Assembly (NCBI RefSeq): GCF_003852715.1
Contig: NZ_RIAV01000011.1
Location: forward strand, 28,749-92,748
DNA length: 64,000 nucleotides
Direction of reading: 5' to 3'
DNA from: Ectobacillus antri
GTDB taxonomy: Bacteria > Bacillota > Bacilli > Bacillales > Bacillaceae_G
The position numbers and the translations under genes were made by a program. Positions 9,983-19,472 of this stretch are shown piece by piece. Below the pieces are notes generated by a model. It was given only the letters and a program-made list of their open reading frames with translations. It was not told the DNA's origin and ran no database searches. The stretch's first letter is position 1; every line of letters starts with the position of its first letter.

Positions 9983-12340
9983 ATGACTGGGTTATACATG
10001 TTAGGTGTTTATTTGCTTTCTATTACAAGTTGTTTTGTCATTATTACGTTACGAATGAATTATGAAAGCAAACGAGAAAAATATAAAGCGATATGGGGGC
10101 CTGTGTTATTAACCCTCCTTTTTTGGTGCATTCATATATTAACCGTATTATCGTTCGGATTGCCTCTTTCTGTAAATCCTATCACGTATTTTGTCAGTAG
10201 CTTAGTCATGGGCGGGTTGATGGTATGGGTCGTTTTACATTTGGCCTACAGTATATTTTTAACTCATGTTCGATTTCTTATGGCTGTTCTTGCTGTATCC
10301 ACATATATGTTTGTAAGTCATTATATTACCTCTTTATTTGTATATGAAACGTTTGTAGATGTTAAGCTATTGCAATTGATGATGGCATTCACACTAACAT
10401 TAGCCTATATTTATGCCGGACTTCGCTATTTAATTGAATTAGGGCGCTCTGAATCGTTAAAAAAAATATATATTTGGAAAGTGCTAGGTTCACTATTAGG
10501 TGGTATTGTCATGGCTGGTATTCCGTATGTGACATTTTTAGCAATTATAGAAACTGAAGATTCATTTCTAGGTTTGCGGGAAACAAGCTTTATACCTTAT
10601 TACATACAGATTGTGTTTGTATTTTTATTGAATCTTGTTCCTGACTTAATGAGAGAAGAAACTGTGAGGGAGCAAGAGACACGGATTACAGATAATCAAA
10701 ATAATCAGCAATTGTTGTTTGATAACCATCCAGAGCCTGTATTTGTATTAAGTAGAGATGGTATATTTGAACAAGTGAACGAAGCTTTTGAACAATTTAC
10801 GAGGCGACCTAAACAGCAGATTATAGGTAATCACTTTGGGGATTTTATGTTCGGAGAAGTAAAGCGGCAATTTGAACAGCTGTTTAAGAGTACAATAGAA
10901 GGTGGTGCTCATCATAAAGAACTTCAGATTGAAAGGCAGAATACATACAAATTAGATGTAATGGTTACGACAATTCCTATAGTGGTAGAAGGTAAAACGA
11001 CAGGGGTATATGGCATTATAAAAGACGTAACGGAAGCCAAAAAGGTAGAGGCGACCTTTCAACGATATGCTTATCAGGACGAACTAACACTGCTTCCTAA
11101 TCGCCGTTCTTTTCTCAATAAGCTACGAAACTTAGAGGAAAGTACAGCGCCATATGCCATCATGTTTATTGACATGGATAGCTTTAAAAAATTGAACGAT
11201 TTGTTCGGACACTCATTTGGCGATCAAATTATTCAAGCTTTTGCCGGACGTATAGCTAAGCTTTTACAAGGTAAGCATGTATTTTCACGTATTGCCGGAG
11301 ATGAATTTACAGTATTGATACAAGAAGGGCTAGAAGAAGAATTATTATGTCAGTTAGCACAAGACATTATTGATTCCATGAAAGAGCCATTTTATGTAGC
11401 GGGTAAAGAGTGCTATGTAACGGCCAGTATCGGCATAGCGATGTATCCAAAGCATGCGGGTGCGGCATCTATAGTGATGAAGTATGCCGATGCAGCTATG
11501 TACCATGCGAAAAAGAAAGGTCGTAATACCTTCCAAATTTATAATGCAACCATCCGTGAAAATACAGAAATGCAGTTAACGTTGGAAAATGATTTGCGAA
11601 GAGCAATCAGCCTTGGAGAACTCACATTGCATTATCAGCCTAAACTACATGCATTATCAAATGAAGTGATTGGTTTAGAAGCATTGGTACGCTGGAAGCA
11701 TCCTAGTCTCGGTATGGTGCCGCCCGGAAAGTTTATTTCGATAGCTGAAGAAACAGGTCTTATTGTAGCGCTGGAACGGTGGGTAATGAAGGAAGTTTGT
11801 CGTCAAATTATCCGATTTGAACAAGAGGGTGTTGTGCCGCCACGTATTGCCTTTAATTTATCCACTCGTCATATTTGCCAAGAAGATATTGTATTATTTA
11901 TCCAAGAGTTATTAGAACAAACATGGGTTAATCCTAACTTATTAGAAATCGAAATCACAGAAAGCTTGTTTATGGAAAATACAAACCAAGCAATTGAAAA
12001 GTTACAAGTATTGAAAGACATGGGCATTCGTATTAGCATGGATGACTTTGGTACTGGGTTCAGTTCATTAAGTTATTTGAAGTCTTTACCTCTAAACTGC
12101 ATGAAAATTGATCAATCATTTGTTCGTGATGTAACAAGTGATGAGAACAGCAAAGCAATTGTTGCTATGATTATTTCTATGGCGAACTTATTGCAATTTG
12201 ATGTAGTAGCAGAAGGGGTTGAAACGCAGGAGCAATTGGAATGCTTAATCAATCTGCAATGTCACCAAGTGCAAGGATATTATTTTAGTAAACCATTACC
12301 TATAGACGAAATACAGCTCTTTTTACAAAAAGCATCGTAA
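9983..12340 (+). CDS. Membrane PAS-GGDEF-EAL cyclic di-GMP protein
   Basis: A 785-residue membrane sensor acting on the second messenger c-di-GMP. The first 220 residues form about seven membrane spans, similar in size to an MHYT sensor but without MHYT motifs. A PAS domain lies at about 240-350 and a GGDEF domain at about 355-515 whose signature reads AGDEF (Ala438), with no RxxD inhibitory site before it. An EAL domain from about 530 keeps E566-A-L, DDFGTGFSSL and VAEGVET, so phosphodiesterase activity is expected. The architecture resembles Bacillus YkoW. Whether the cyclase half is active is unclear, because Ala in the first position is tolerated in some enzymes. AAGGAG precedes the ATG, and it is a single-gene unit. 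Confidence 0.88.
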   Translation: MTGLYMLGVYLLSITSCFVIITLRMNYESKREKYKAIWGPVLLTLLFWCIHILTVLSFGLPLSVNPITYFVSSLVMGGLMVWVVLHLAYSIFLTHVRFLMAVLAVSTYMFVSHYITSLFVYETFVDVKLLQLMMAFTLTLAYIYAGLRYLIELGRSESLKKIYIWKVLGSLLGGIVMAGIPYVTFLAIIETEDSFLGLRETSFIPYYIQIVFVFLLNLVPDLMREETVREQETRITDNQNNQQLLFDNHPEPVFVLSRDGIFEQVNEAFEQFTRRPKQQIIGNHFGDFMFGEVKRQFEQLFKSTIEGGAHHKELQIERQNTYKLDVMVTTIPIVVEGKTTGVYGIIKDVTEAKKVEATFQRYAYQDELTLLPNRRSFLNKLRNLEESTAPYAIMFIDMDSFKKLNDLFGHSFGDQIIQAFAGRIAKLLQGKHVFSRIAGDEFTVLIQEGLEEELLCQLAQDIIDSMKEPFYVAGKECYVTASIGIAMYPKHAGAASIVMKYADAAMYHAKKKGRNTFQIYNATIRENTEMQLTLENDLRRAISLGELTLHYQPKLHALSNEVIGLEALVRWKHPSLGMVPPGKFISIAEETGLIVALERWVMKEVCRQIIRFEQEGVVPPRIAFNLSTRHICQEDIVLFIQELLEQTWVNPNLLEIEITESLFMENTNQAIEKLQVLKDMGIRISMDDFGTGFSSLSYLKSLPLNCMKIDQSFVRDVTSDENSKAIVAMIISMANLLQFDVVAEGVETQEQLECLINLQCHQVQGYYFSKPLPIDEIQLFLQKAS

Positions 12341-12341
12341 T

Positions 12342-12370
12342 AAAAGCACGGAGGTCCGTGCTTTTGTTAT
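12342..12370 (+). terminator. Terminator of the GGDEF-EAL gene
   Basis: AAAGCACGGA pairs with TCCGTGCTTT across a 2-base loop, starting right after the stop codon. Confidence 0.8.
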
Positions 12371-12405
12371 TTGTTTTTGTTAAAGTCTCTTATTGGTTTT
12401 TACTA

Positions 12406-12583
12406 CTATATAAGTCTACATGTTTTTTTCGACAGATAAATAGCAAGAAAATCACAGCTCTAGAACGCCGTGCTATGTGTGTATGTTCTTACTTGAAACG
12501 CGTAGCTCTTAGGCACTGACTGGACCCTACCTTGCCCGTTCTCCTTTCCTACCCAAAAAGCATGTCGAGTTGTACTTATATAA
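12406..12583 (-). repeat. About 180-bp interspersed repeat, copy A (inverted)
   Basis: The reverse complement matches 20218-20406 over its whole length, including the core CAGTGCCTAAGAG, TACGCGT, TCAAGTAAG and GTGATTTTCTTG. Both ends carry TATATAAGT followed by a GACATG/TACATG-TTTTT block in inverted orientation, so the element has imperfect terminal inverted repeats. Confidence 0.75.
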
Positions 12584-12635
12584 ATTTACTTTCTGCGTAC
12601 TTGTTTAGTATTCCTTTCGTTACTTCAAGAGTAAC

Positions 12636-13451
12636 TCACTGTGCAACGACTACTTGATTGCGTCCTTGTGCTTTGGCTTGGTATAAAGCTTGATCAGCTT
12701 GATGAATGAAGTGTGCAGCAGAGCTACGAGCATATTTTGCGACACCTGCACTGATTGTAATAGGGATATGTTTACCTCTATGTGTAAAATGGGCATTAGA
12801 AACTGCTGTTCGAATTCGTTCTGCAATCTGTAGGCATTCCTTTGTTGTAGTTTCCGGAACTAACACAACAAACTCTTCTCCTCCTATACGAACCAAGCCA
12901 TCCGAAGCTCTAATATTATCTTGTATGATGCCTGCGACCTGCTTTAAAATATTGTCTCCGGCTGAATGGCCATATGTATCATTCACTGCTTTAAAATAAT
13001 CGATATCGAGGAGAATGATGTGAAGTGGGATGCCGGTTTTATTACTGAGCGTAATGGTTTTTTCCATATAAAAATCAAAATATCTGCGATTGTATACACC
13101 CGTTAACTGGTCTACCAATGTTAGTTCTCTTGTTTCACGTAACGCCCGGTTGTATTGAATTTTACAATAAGCAACGGTGAATAGAACGGAGTGGTTCGTA
13201 ATCGTTCCAACCATAAATTCAATGAGCATATCTCGAGACATATCCTGCGATATAAAAGCAAATGAATATTTTACAGCGCTGAGGAAAAAGGCAACTAACA
13301 CCGCTACCCTCCAACTCGGAAAAGCAGCAATAAGTAAAATACCGGGTAAAATCATAAGAGACCAAATTGCATTATAGGGAAATAACGAATATAAAAACAG
13401 AGGCGAGAGAACAGTAATAGGGATTAAGAATAATAGTATTTTCTTATTCAT
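12636..13451 (-). CDS. Membrane diguanylate cyclase (GGDEF)
   Basis: A 271-residue enzyme making c-di-GMP from two GTP. Residues 1-95 form about four to five membrane spans of unknown sensory type. The catalytic domain from about 110 carries the active signature GGEEF (190-194), with the inhibitory I-site R181-A-S-D184 five residues upstream, so product inhibition is expected. DxLTGVYNRR and DIDYFKAVND are intact. AAAGGAAG precedes the ATG. A c-di-GMP-I riboswitch occupies the leader, so both synthesis and activity of the enzyme are tied to its product. It is transcribed alone, opposite to the preceding PAS-GGDEF-EAL gene. Confidence 0.92.
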   Translation of the reverse strand: MNKKILLFLIPITVLSPLFLYSLFPYNAIWSLMILPGILLIAAFPSWRVAVLVAFFLSAVKYSFAFISQDMSRDMLIEFMVGTITNHSVLFTVAYCKIQYNRALRETRELTLVDQLTGVYNRRYFDFYMEKTITLSNKTGIPLHIILLDIDYFKAVNDTYGHSAGDNILKQVAGIIQDNIRASDGLVRIGGEEFVVLVPETTTKECLQIAERIRTAVSNAHFTHRGKHIPITISAGVAKYARSSAAHFIHQADQALYQAKAQGRNQVVVAQ

Positions 13452-13462
13452 TGCAACTTCCT

Positions 13463-13545
13463 TTCGACAACCAAGCTATCATAGCGTTTCCGCCTTAGAC
13501 CATAGGTTTTGCGTCCCTATCTTTCAACAGGTTTGCCCTTTTCGT
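13463..13545 (-). ncRNA. Cyclic di-GMP-I (GEMM) riboswitch
   Basis: Read on the minus strand, the leader contains AAGGGCAAACC, a GAAA tetraloop, GGGACGCAAAACC, GGTCTAAGG, a GCTATGATAGC hairpin and a closing GGTTGTCGA. This is the ordered set of conserved blocks of the GEMM-I aptamer. The aptamer ends about a dozen bases before the cyclase start and directly abuts the AAAGGAAG site, which suggests control of translation initiation or a nearby structure. Confidence 0.9.
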
Positions 13546-13611
13546 AGGATGATTTTGTAACTTAATATTACTAAATCGAGATATTCATTTCAATGAAAAT
13601 GAAAAATATAA

Positions 13612-13643
13612 AAAAAAACTTGCGCAATTGCGCAAGTTTTTTT
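13612..13643 (-). terminator. Terminator of cdd-nupC
   Basis: A perfect palindrome centred on ACTTGCGCAATTGCGCAAGT is flanked by long A and T runs. It overlaps the last bases of nupC. Confidence 0.9.
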
Positions 13644-14826
13644 ATAGGATAAAGCTGACAATTACAGCAGACAAAACGCTTACAAGTGTTGCTCCGTATA
13701 GAAGACGTAAGCCGAATCGTGCAACTGTATTTCCTTGCTTTTCGCTCAATCCTTTAACCGCACCAGCGATGATGCCGATGGAAGAGAAGTTTGCGAAGGA
13801 TACAAGGAAGACAGAGATAATTCCAAGCGTACGAGCACTCAAATCATTTGCTACCTTACCAAGATCAATCATAGCCACAAACTCGTTTGTTACAAGTTTA
13901 GTTGCCATAATACCACCTGCTGTTACTACTTCAGAAGCAGGAACACCCATGATGAAAGCAAATGGTGCAAAGATATAGCCAAGAATTTGTTGGAATGAGA
14001 TACCGAATATCATATCAAATACGTTATTGATGGCAGCCATTAAAGCAACGAAACCAAGTAGCATTGCACCTACGATAATCGCAACTTTAAAGCCGTCCAT
14101 GATATATTCGCCAATCATTTCAAAGAAGGTTTGTTTTTCTTCCTCTTCTTGAATTTCAAGAATATCTTCTTCTTCTGTAACTGTGTAAGGATTAATAATT
14201 GATGCGATAATAAAACCGCCGAATAGGTTAATAACAATAGCTGTTACAACATACTTTGGCTCAATCATCGTCATGTATGCACCTACAATGGACATAGAAA
14301 CTGTTGACATTGCGGATGCACATAATGTGTACAAGCGGTGAGAAGGAAGCATATCTAATTGTTTTTTTACAGTAATAAATACTTCAGATTGTCCCACCAT
14401 AGCAGATGCTACTGCATTGTATGATTCTAATTTTCCCATTCCATTGATTTTGCTTAGAAGTAAACCAATCAACTTCATAATGAATGGAAGAATTTTAAAG
14501 TATTGAAAAATACCGATTAGAACAGAGATAAATACGATTGGTAAAAGAACACCTAAGAAGAAAGACATCTGACCTTCGTTTACAAGACCACCGAATACGA
14601 AATTAATACCTTCATTCGCATATTCAAGCAACTTTTCAAATACGCCGGCAATACCTTTAATTAAAACAAGACCAAACTTTGTGTTTAGTAATACATAAGA
14701 AAGAACCAATTGAACAACAATCATAATAGCAATAGGTTTAAATTTAATGTTCTTTCTGTCGGAGCTTACTAACCAAGCTAAACCCAAAACAACAACTAAT
14801 CCTAAAAGGGCGATTAAATATTTCAT
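13642..14826 (-). CDS. nupC: Concentrative nucleoside transporter
   Basis: A 394-residue NupC/CNT-family importer of pyrimidine nucleosides driven by cation symport in the plasma membrane. It has about ten hydrophobic segments and the CNT signatures [15 protein letters not shown] and SYNAVASAM, plus [25 protein letters not shown], which contributes to the substrate and ion site. The start is set at 14826 because GGAGG lies 5 bases upstream; an ATG at 14838 overlaps that site. It follows cdd by 46 bases and is co-transcribed with it, so uptake and deamination of cytidine are linked. Confidence 0.93.
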   Translation of the reverse strand: MKYLIALLGLVVVLGLAWLVSSDRKNIKFKPIAIMIVVQLVLSYVLLNTKFGLVLIKGIAGVFEKLLEYANEGINFVFGGLVNEGQMSFFLGVLLPIVFISVLIGIFQYFKILPFIMKLIGLLLSKINGMGKLESYNAVASAMVGQSEVFITVKKQLDMLPSHRLYTLCASAMSTVSMSIVGAYMTMIEPKYVVTAIVINLFGGFIIASIINPYTVTEEEDILEIQEEEEKQTFFEMIGEYIMDGFKVAIIVGAMLLGFVALMAAINNVFDMIFGISFQQILGYIFAPFAFIMGVPASEVVTAGGIMATKLVTNEFVAMIDLGKVANDLSARTLGIISVFLVSFANFSSIGIIAGAVKGLSEKQGNTVARFGLRLLYGATLVSVLSAVIVSFIL

Positions 14827-14872
14827 TGCTGCCTCCATGAAAATAATAATAATAAATTACGAGTTACATAGA

Positions 14873-15268
<396 letters not shown>

Positions 15269-15366
15269 CTAGCCTCCCAATCTTCTAAAGATAGTTGTCA
15301 GATTGTAGAATAATCTTATAAGTGAAATGTAATGATTTGTATGATGTATGACTTCTGACAATATTG

Positions 15367-15395
15367 AATATATCCGAAAATTCGACACAAGTCAA
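15367..15395 (-). promoter_or_regulatory. Sigma-A promoter of cdd-nupC
   Basis: On the minus strand TTGACT is followed after exactly 17 bases by TATATT, about 100 bp before cdd. Confidence 0.75.
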
Positions 15396-15403
15396 CAAAA
15401 AAC

Positions 15404-15417
15404 TGATAACGTTTTCA
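15404..15417. promoter_or_regulatory. cre site (CcpA) upstream of cdd-nupC
   Basis: TGATAACGTTTTCA fits the catabolite-responsive element consensus TGWNANCGNTNWCA at every position. It lies 8 bp upstream of the -35 element, so carbon catabolite control of nucleoside uptake is likely. Confidence 0.7.
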
Positions 15418-15604
15418 TTGGTTTTATATTGTCTGAATAAAATACAATTTCAGTGAAGGGGTGTGTTATAGAGAAATAGAAGTAATACATGTTTAGTTTT
15501 CTGACAAAATGTAAGAAGATATAGGACTTAAGTCGTATTTGTGTCTGCAGCAGTAGTATATATGAACAAGTTGGTCTAGAATGAATATAGAGGGAGTGAT
15601 GACT

Positions 15605-16714
15605 TTGGAAAATATACAAAAAGAATTATTGTCTCCGTCACCACAGGAGCATGTGGAGCCTATTGCAGATATTATTATTAAAGAAGAGGAGCTAATGCGC
15701 CTTAACAAAGAAGCAGATTCATATGTTGAGCAATTAAATACAGAGAGAAATGCTGATATATCAAATGTTCTCACACAGCTTGCCGCTCTTGGCGATAAAG
15801 AACAGCGTGAAGCGGGTGACACGCTAACGGCCTTAAAACAACCGGTAGCTGCCATGATGAATGGAAAAAATGATGAAATTCCTGCGACTCTCCTTGAACT
15901 ACGCAAGGTTGTGTCACAACTAGATCCGAACACAGTACAAGCTTCTGGTCTCAAACGGATGGTTCATAAAATGATGCGTAAAAATCCGATGGAAGCATAT
16001 ATGCATAAATATCAGTCCATTGATAAGCAAATTGAAGTCATTATTAAATCACTTCTTGTTGGTCGTGACAATCTACAAGAAGACAGCGTTGGCCTGCAGA
16101 TGCTTAAAGAGCAGTCGCTGAATAAAATTCACAATCTAGATAAACAGGTATATTTAGGACGCAAATTGGCGGAGATGCTAGAAGTAGAGAGACAAAAGCC
16201 AGATCGTCAAAAAGATGTCCCCCTTATTAATGATGCGCTTGAAAAAATCTTGGTGCGAACCCGCAACATGCAACAAGCGAAAAGTGTCTTACTGCAATCT
16301 ATTGCTTCCGTGGATATCATTAAGAAAAATAATGAAAAGCTTATTGAAGCGATACGAAATGCAATTACGATGACACAAAATGTTGTAACTGTTTCAGCTT
16401 CTATTCAATTAGCGCTCAACAATCAGCGTAAAAGTATTGATGCGGTAAACGCAACAAATGAAGCGATTGAAACCATGATATTAAGTAATTCACGTGCACT
16501 TAAGCAAAATACAGAAGAAACAACTCGATTACTTGAGAATCCGGCAATTGGTATGGATAAACTACGCGAATCGTTTCAGAACGTGTTCGCCGCAATTAAA
16601 GCTTCAGAAGAGTCTACAGAACGTATTATTCAATCAAGCAAAACATTTGTTAAAGAATTAGATACCTTTAATGATGAGATGAAGAAGAAGCTGATTGAAT
16701 ATAAGCGGAAGTAG
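15605..16714 (+). CDS. TelA-family toxic-anion-resistance-like protein
   Basis: A roughly 369-residue soluble, almost entirely helical protein of the TelA family (YaaN/YceH relatives). The family is named for tellurite resistance but its biochemical role is not settled. It has the typical long helical stretches and a central LVGRDNLQEDSVGL segment. The start is uncertain: an ATG at 15581 has no site, an ATG at 15599 is only 3 bases from GGGAG, and a TTG at 15605 is best spaced. A membrane-anchored protein follows 97 bases later. The arrangement is similar in idea to xpaC-yaaN pairs but not the same. Confidence 0.85.
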   Translation: MENIQKELLSPSPQEHVEPIADIIIKEEELMRLNKEADSYVEQLNTERNADISNVLTQLAALGDKEQREAGDTLTALKQPVAAMMNGKNDEIPATLLELRKVVSQLDPNTVQASGLKRMVHKMMRKNPMEAYMHKYQSIDKQIEVIIKSLLVGRDNLQEDSVGLQMLKEQSLNKIHNLDKQVYLGRKLAEMLEVERQKPDRQKDVPLINDALEKILVRTRNMQQAKSVLLQSIASVDIIKKNNEKLIEAIRNAITMTQNVVTVSASIQLALNNQRKSIDAVNATNEAIETMILSNSRALKQNTEETTRLLENPAIGMDKLRESFQNVFAAIKASEESTERIIQSSKTFVKELDTFNDEMKKKLIEYKRK

Positions 16715-16811
16715 AATTTAGGTAGGAAAGAAGAGCAGGCGTGCGGTATGTTCGTGCAGAGGAAAACCATATGTACAGCGTGTATGTGTGAAAGAAAAAG
16801 TGAGGTGTAAG

Positions 16812-17648
16812 ATGGACACGATTATATCTATCATTTTAACGATTCTTGGCATTGGGGCAGTGCTGCTGTTAGGTACAGGGGCAGTCGTTGTAATAGCGGG
16901 AAGGCGTTTGTATGTTTCTTGGAAACAGCCTTATAAACGTGCGGTAGATTCTATGGAAAAGCTTTCGCATAAATCTATTCCGTTTTTACAGGATTTCACG
17001 CATCATGCTTCCTTTAGACGCTGGCTGCGCGAAGAGGGCAGAAGTGATATAGAGGCCCTGAGTGTACTGTTTTGTGCGACAGATCATAGTACAAAAGGAT
17101 TTATTTTAGATGCTTTACCAAGACACGAGCAAAAGCGTCTGCATATAAAAATTAAACAAAAAAAGAACTTTGCAAAAGAAGACATTGATTTTACGGCAGT
17201 GAAAATTCGCGAATACATGGAGCAGGCATATCAACAAGCTGACCAAACATTAGACATGTCTTTTTACACATTGTATTTTCATGAAGAATACGGGGAAACG
17301 CTCAAATATATTCAAAATGCAAGCCGCACTGTTCATGCAGAGCTCCGTGAAACCATTCAAGTGGTGGTAACAGCTGTTTTACGAAATATACCATATTATC
17401 GAACACGCCGTCTTTACGAACAGCAACACAAATACGAATCTTTTATAATGAAGGATTTGCCTGAGATGTTGGAGATTATTACACAGCTTCCTCCATCACA
17501 GCGTCCGCCTAAAGAAGAAGAACTAACCTCTTATTTACAAAAGTTCTATGATGAGTTTCTTACAGAGGAAAGCATGATGTATAAAAACTTGGACAGTGCT
17601 TTGCAGGTGAAGATGCAGGCGACAAAAGAAAAGTTTTTTAAAAACTAA
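16812..17648 (+). CDS. Membrane-anchored protein of unknown function next to TelA
   Basis: A 278-residue protein not recognised as a named family. Residues 1-30 form one N-terminal membrane anchor, and the rest is cytoplasmic and charged, mainly helical, with HEEYGETLKYI and a repeated tyrosine-rich YYRTRRLYEQQHKYE segment. The start is placed at 16812, where GAGGTG lies 6 bases upstream; a GTG at 16788 is an alternative. Its position directly after the TelA-type gene suggests that the two work together, perhaps at the membrane. This is inference from neighbourhood only. Confidence 0.7.
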   Translation: MDTIISIILTILGIGAVLLLGTGAVVVIAGRRLYVSWKQPYKRAVDSMEKLSHKSIPFLQDFTHHASFRRWLREEGRSDIEALSVLFCATDHSTKGFILDALPRHEQKRLHIKIKQKKNFAKEDIDFTAVKIREYMEQAYQQADQTLDMSFYTLYFHEEYGETLKYIQNASRTVHAELRETIQVVVTAVLRNIPYYRTRRLYEQQHKYESFIMKDLPEMLEIITQLPPSQRPPKEEELTSYLQKFYDEFLTEESMMYKNLDSALQVKMQATKEKFFKN

Positions 17649-17654
17649 CTTGTT

Positions 17655-17765
17655 TTAGATGACCAAAAGAACGGATGATATATGGTTGCAGTCTTGTCTG
17701 TGCTGAGTAAGGTTTTAGTGAGGTGCTCTCTCATTTTCATATGAAACCAGTTGTACTTATTTAGG
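17655..17765 (+). repeat. Diverged fragment of the 180-bp interspersed repeat
   Basis: AAGAACGG, TATGGTTGC and GTC occur in the order and spacing seen in copy B at 20218-20406, and the segment ends with GTTGTACTTATTTAG, resembling the terminal block. Identity is low, so the assignment is tentative. Confidence 0.35.
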
Positions 17766-17856
17766 GGCGGATTCAACAGCCCCTAAATGCATGTAGGATA
17801 AAAAGCGAGCGTTTGTCATATGAAGATGGAAATACGAGTTACATGTAATCATGGTA

Positions 17857-17904
17857 TTGACATTTTTTTCTTTTAATATTATCATTATCGATAATGATAA
17901 TATT
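17857..17904 (+). promoter_or_regulatory. Promoter with a 30-bp palindromic operator
   Basis: TTGACA and TATCAT are separated by 17 bases. A perfect 30-bp palindrome (17875-17904) covers the -10 region and the start of transcription. Its core is two ATTATC hexamers followed by two GATAAT hexamers. Binding there would block RNA polymerase, so autoregulation by the first gene is likely; the hexamers also resemble Fur-box units. Confidence 0.75.
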
Positions 17905-17953
17905 TTTGATACAGACACATATACATGATGGTGTAGAAAGCAAGGTGATTGGT

Positions 17954-18508
17954 TTGGATGAAAAAGCAAAATTAATTATACATCCGGTTCGCATGAGAAT
18001 CGTACAGACCTTTATCGGAGGACAAAAGTTAACCGTGCAGGAGATACAAGAAAAGCTAAAGGACGTTCCGCAGGCTACACTGTATCGTAATTTAAATAAG
18101 CTTGTAAAAGGCGGTGTGCTAGAAGTCGCCGCAACAAATCAGGTGCGAGGAACTATTGAAAAAGTGTATGAATTGGTAGGCGGAGAGGTGGGCCTTTCAG
18201 CGGAAGAATTTCAAAATAGTTCGCGTGAAGAACAAATGGGCGTATTTATGAGATTTGTCGGCAATCTAATTGATCAGTTTGGCCGGTACTTGGATCAAGA
18301 TGAAATTGACTTAGTCAAGGACGGTGTCACAATGCGCCAAGTGGAGCTGTATTTAGATGACAAAGAATATTTGGAGCTAATGAAAAGTGTCGCCAAGCTA
18401 TATCAGGAGGCTATGAAACACAAACCAGAGGGTGAGAGGAGAAGAAGGTTTGTTACAACGATTGTTGTTCCAGAGGTATTGATAGGAAAGGAGAAAAGTC
18501 ATGATTAG
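17954..18508 (+). CDS. HTH transcriptional regulator (ArsR-like)
   Basis: A 184-residue regulator whose winged-helix domain covers about residues 5-85, with HPVRMRIVQTF and VPQATLYRNLNKLVKGGVLE as the recognition helix region. The C-terminal half is helical and charged and may be a dimer or ligand domain. A TTG start at 17954 is chosen because AAGGTGA lies 6 bases upstream and upstream frame sequence is leader. It overlaps the hydrolase gene by 8 bases and heads a three-gene operon behind a palindromic operator, so it probably represses its own operon. The inducer is unknown. Confidence 0.8.
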   Translation: MDEKAKLIIHPVRMRIVQTFIGGQKLTVQEIQEKLKDVPQATLYRNLNKLVKGGVLEVAATNQVRGTIEKVYELVGGEVGLSAEEFQNSSREEQMGVFMRFVGNLIDQFGRYLDQDEIDLVKDGVTMRQVELYLDDKEYLELMKSVAKLYQEAMKHKPEGERRRRFVTTIVVPEVLIGKEKSHD

Positions 18509-19472
18509 AGAAGAGAACATAAAGATTTTAAGCGCTTATGAATTAGGAGCAACTTTAACCTTCCCAGCAACGGAAGACGTACAATCTCCCGCTATTTTGT
18601 TAATTCCGGGTACGGGTGGCAGCGACCGCGATGGAAACAAAGGCGGATTAGATATGAATTTATATAAAGATTTGGCTCACTTTTTTACCAAGCAAGGCTT
18701 TGTTACACTGCGCTATGATAAAAGAGGGATGCATGAGAGCGGAGGAGATGCCTATGCGTGCGGTATGTGGGATATGGTTGATGATGCAGCAGCTTGCTTG
18801 CGCTTTTTAAAAACGCATCCGCAAGTTGATCCTAACCGTATTATTATTTTTGGTCATAGTGAAGGTTGTATTCTTGGAACGGCTTTACAGATAAAGGAGC
18901 CTGTGAGTGGACTCATCATGGTAGGTGGCGGTGCGATGTCATTAAAAGAAGCTATTGATCAGCAACGCGAGAGCGCATTCGTAGCTATGCAGGCACAAAA
19001 AGGATTTAAAGGCTGGTTGTTTCGAACATTAAAAGCAGTGGAAAAAGCGAAAAAGCAAAATGCAGCGTTTGATGAAAAAGTGCTGAATTCTACAGAAGAT
19101 ACAATTAAAATGATGGGAAAAAAGCTGCCTGCGAAATGGCTACGTGAGCATTATTCCTATGATATATGTGCAGATTTAGCAAGTGTCACATGTCCAACGC
19201 TTGTTATAAGCGGCTCTAAAGATTTACAGGCTCCTATTGAAGGGGTGTTGAAGGTAGAGAAGCTTGTACAAGGAGCAGTAGAGACACATATCATTCCAAA
19301 TATGACGCATATCTTAAAAACATGGGATGGAGAAATAGATGGTTTGAATTTGATGAAAGTGTATAAAGAGCAAGTAAATCAGCCAATCGATGGGACGTTT
19401 CTAAAGGTACTAGAAAATTGGCTGTTGCGCTATAAGGAGGCGAAGAGCGAATGGTTAGTCAATCAGCAATAG
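18501..19472 (+). CDS. Alpha/beta-fold hydrolase
   Basis: A 323-residue serine hydrolase of the dienelactone-hydrolase/esterase type. The oxyanion region LIPGTGGSDRDGN is followed by YDKRGMHESGG, the nucleophile elbow FGHSEG, a lid-like helical insertion, then VISGSKDLQAP with the likely acid and NMTHILK with the catalytic His. It has no signal peptide and so is cytoplasmic. A GGAAAGGAG site precedes the ATG. It sits between its presumed regulator and a membrane protease gene. The natural substrate cannot be deduced. Confidence 0.85.
   Translation: MIREENIKILSAYELGATLTFPATEDVQSPAILLIPGTGGSDRDGNKGGLDMNLYKDLAHFFTKQGFVTLRYDKRGMHESGGDAYACGMWDMVDDAAACLRFLKTHPQVDPNRIIIFGHSEGCILGTALQIKEPVSGLIMVGGGAMSLKEAIDQQRESAFVAMQAQKGFKGWLFRTLKAVEKAKKQNAAFDEKVLNSTEDTIKMMGKKLPAKWLREHYSYDICADLASVTCPTLVISGSKDLQAPIEGVLKVEKLVQGAVETHIIPNMTHILKTWDGEIDGLNLMKVYKEQVNQPIDGTFLKVLENWLLRYKEAKSEWLVNQQ

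Noticed and set aside
17875..17904. Classical Fur box in the 30-bp palindrome
   Set aside because: The hexamers match Fur units but are arranged as two reverse then two forward without the 6-6-1-6 pattern. An operator for the adjacent HTH regulator is the simpler reading, so Fur is kept only as an alternative.
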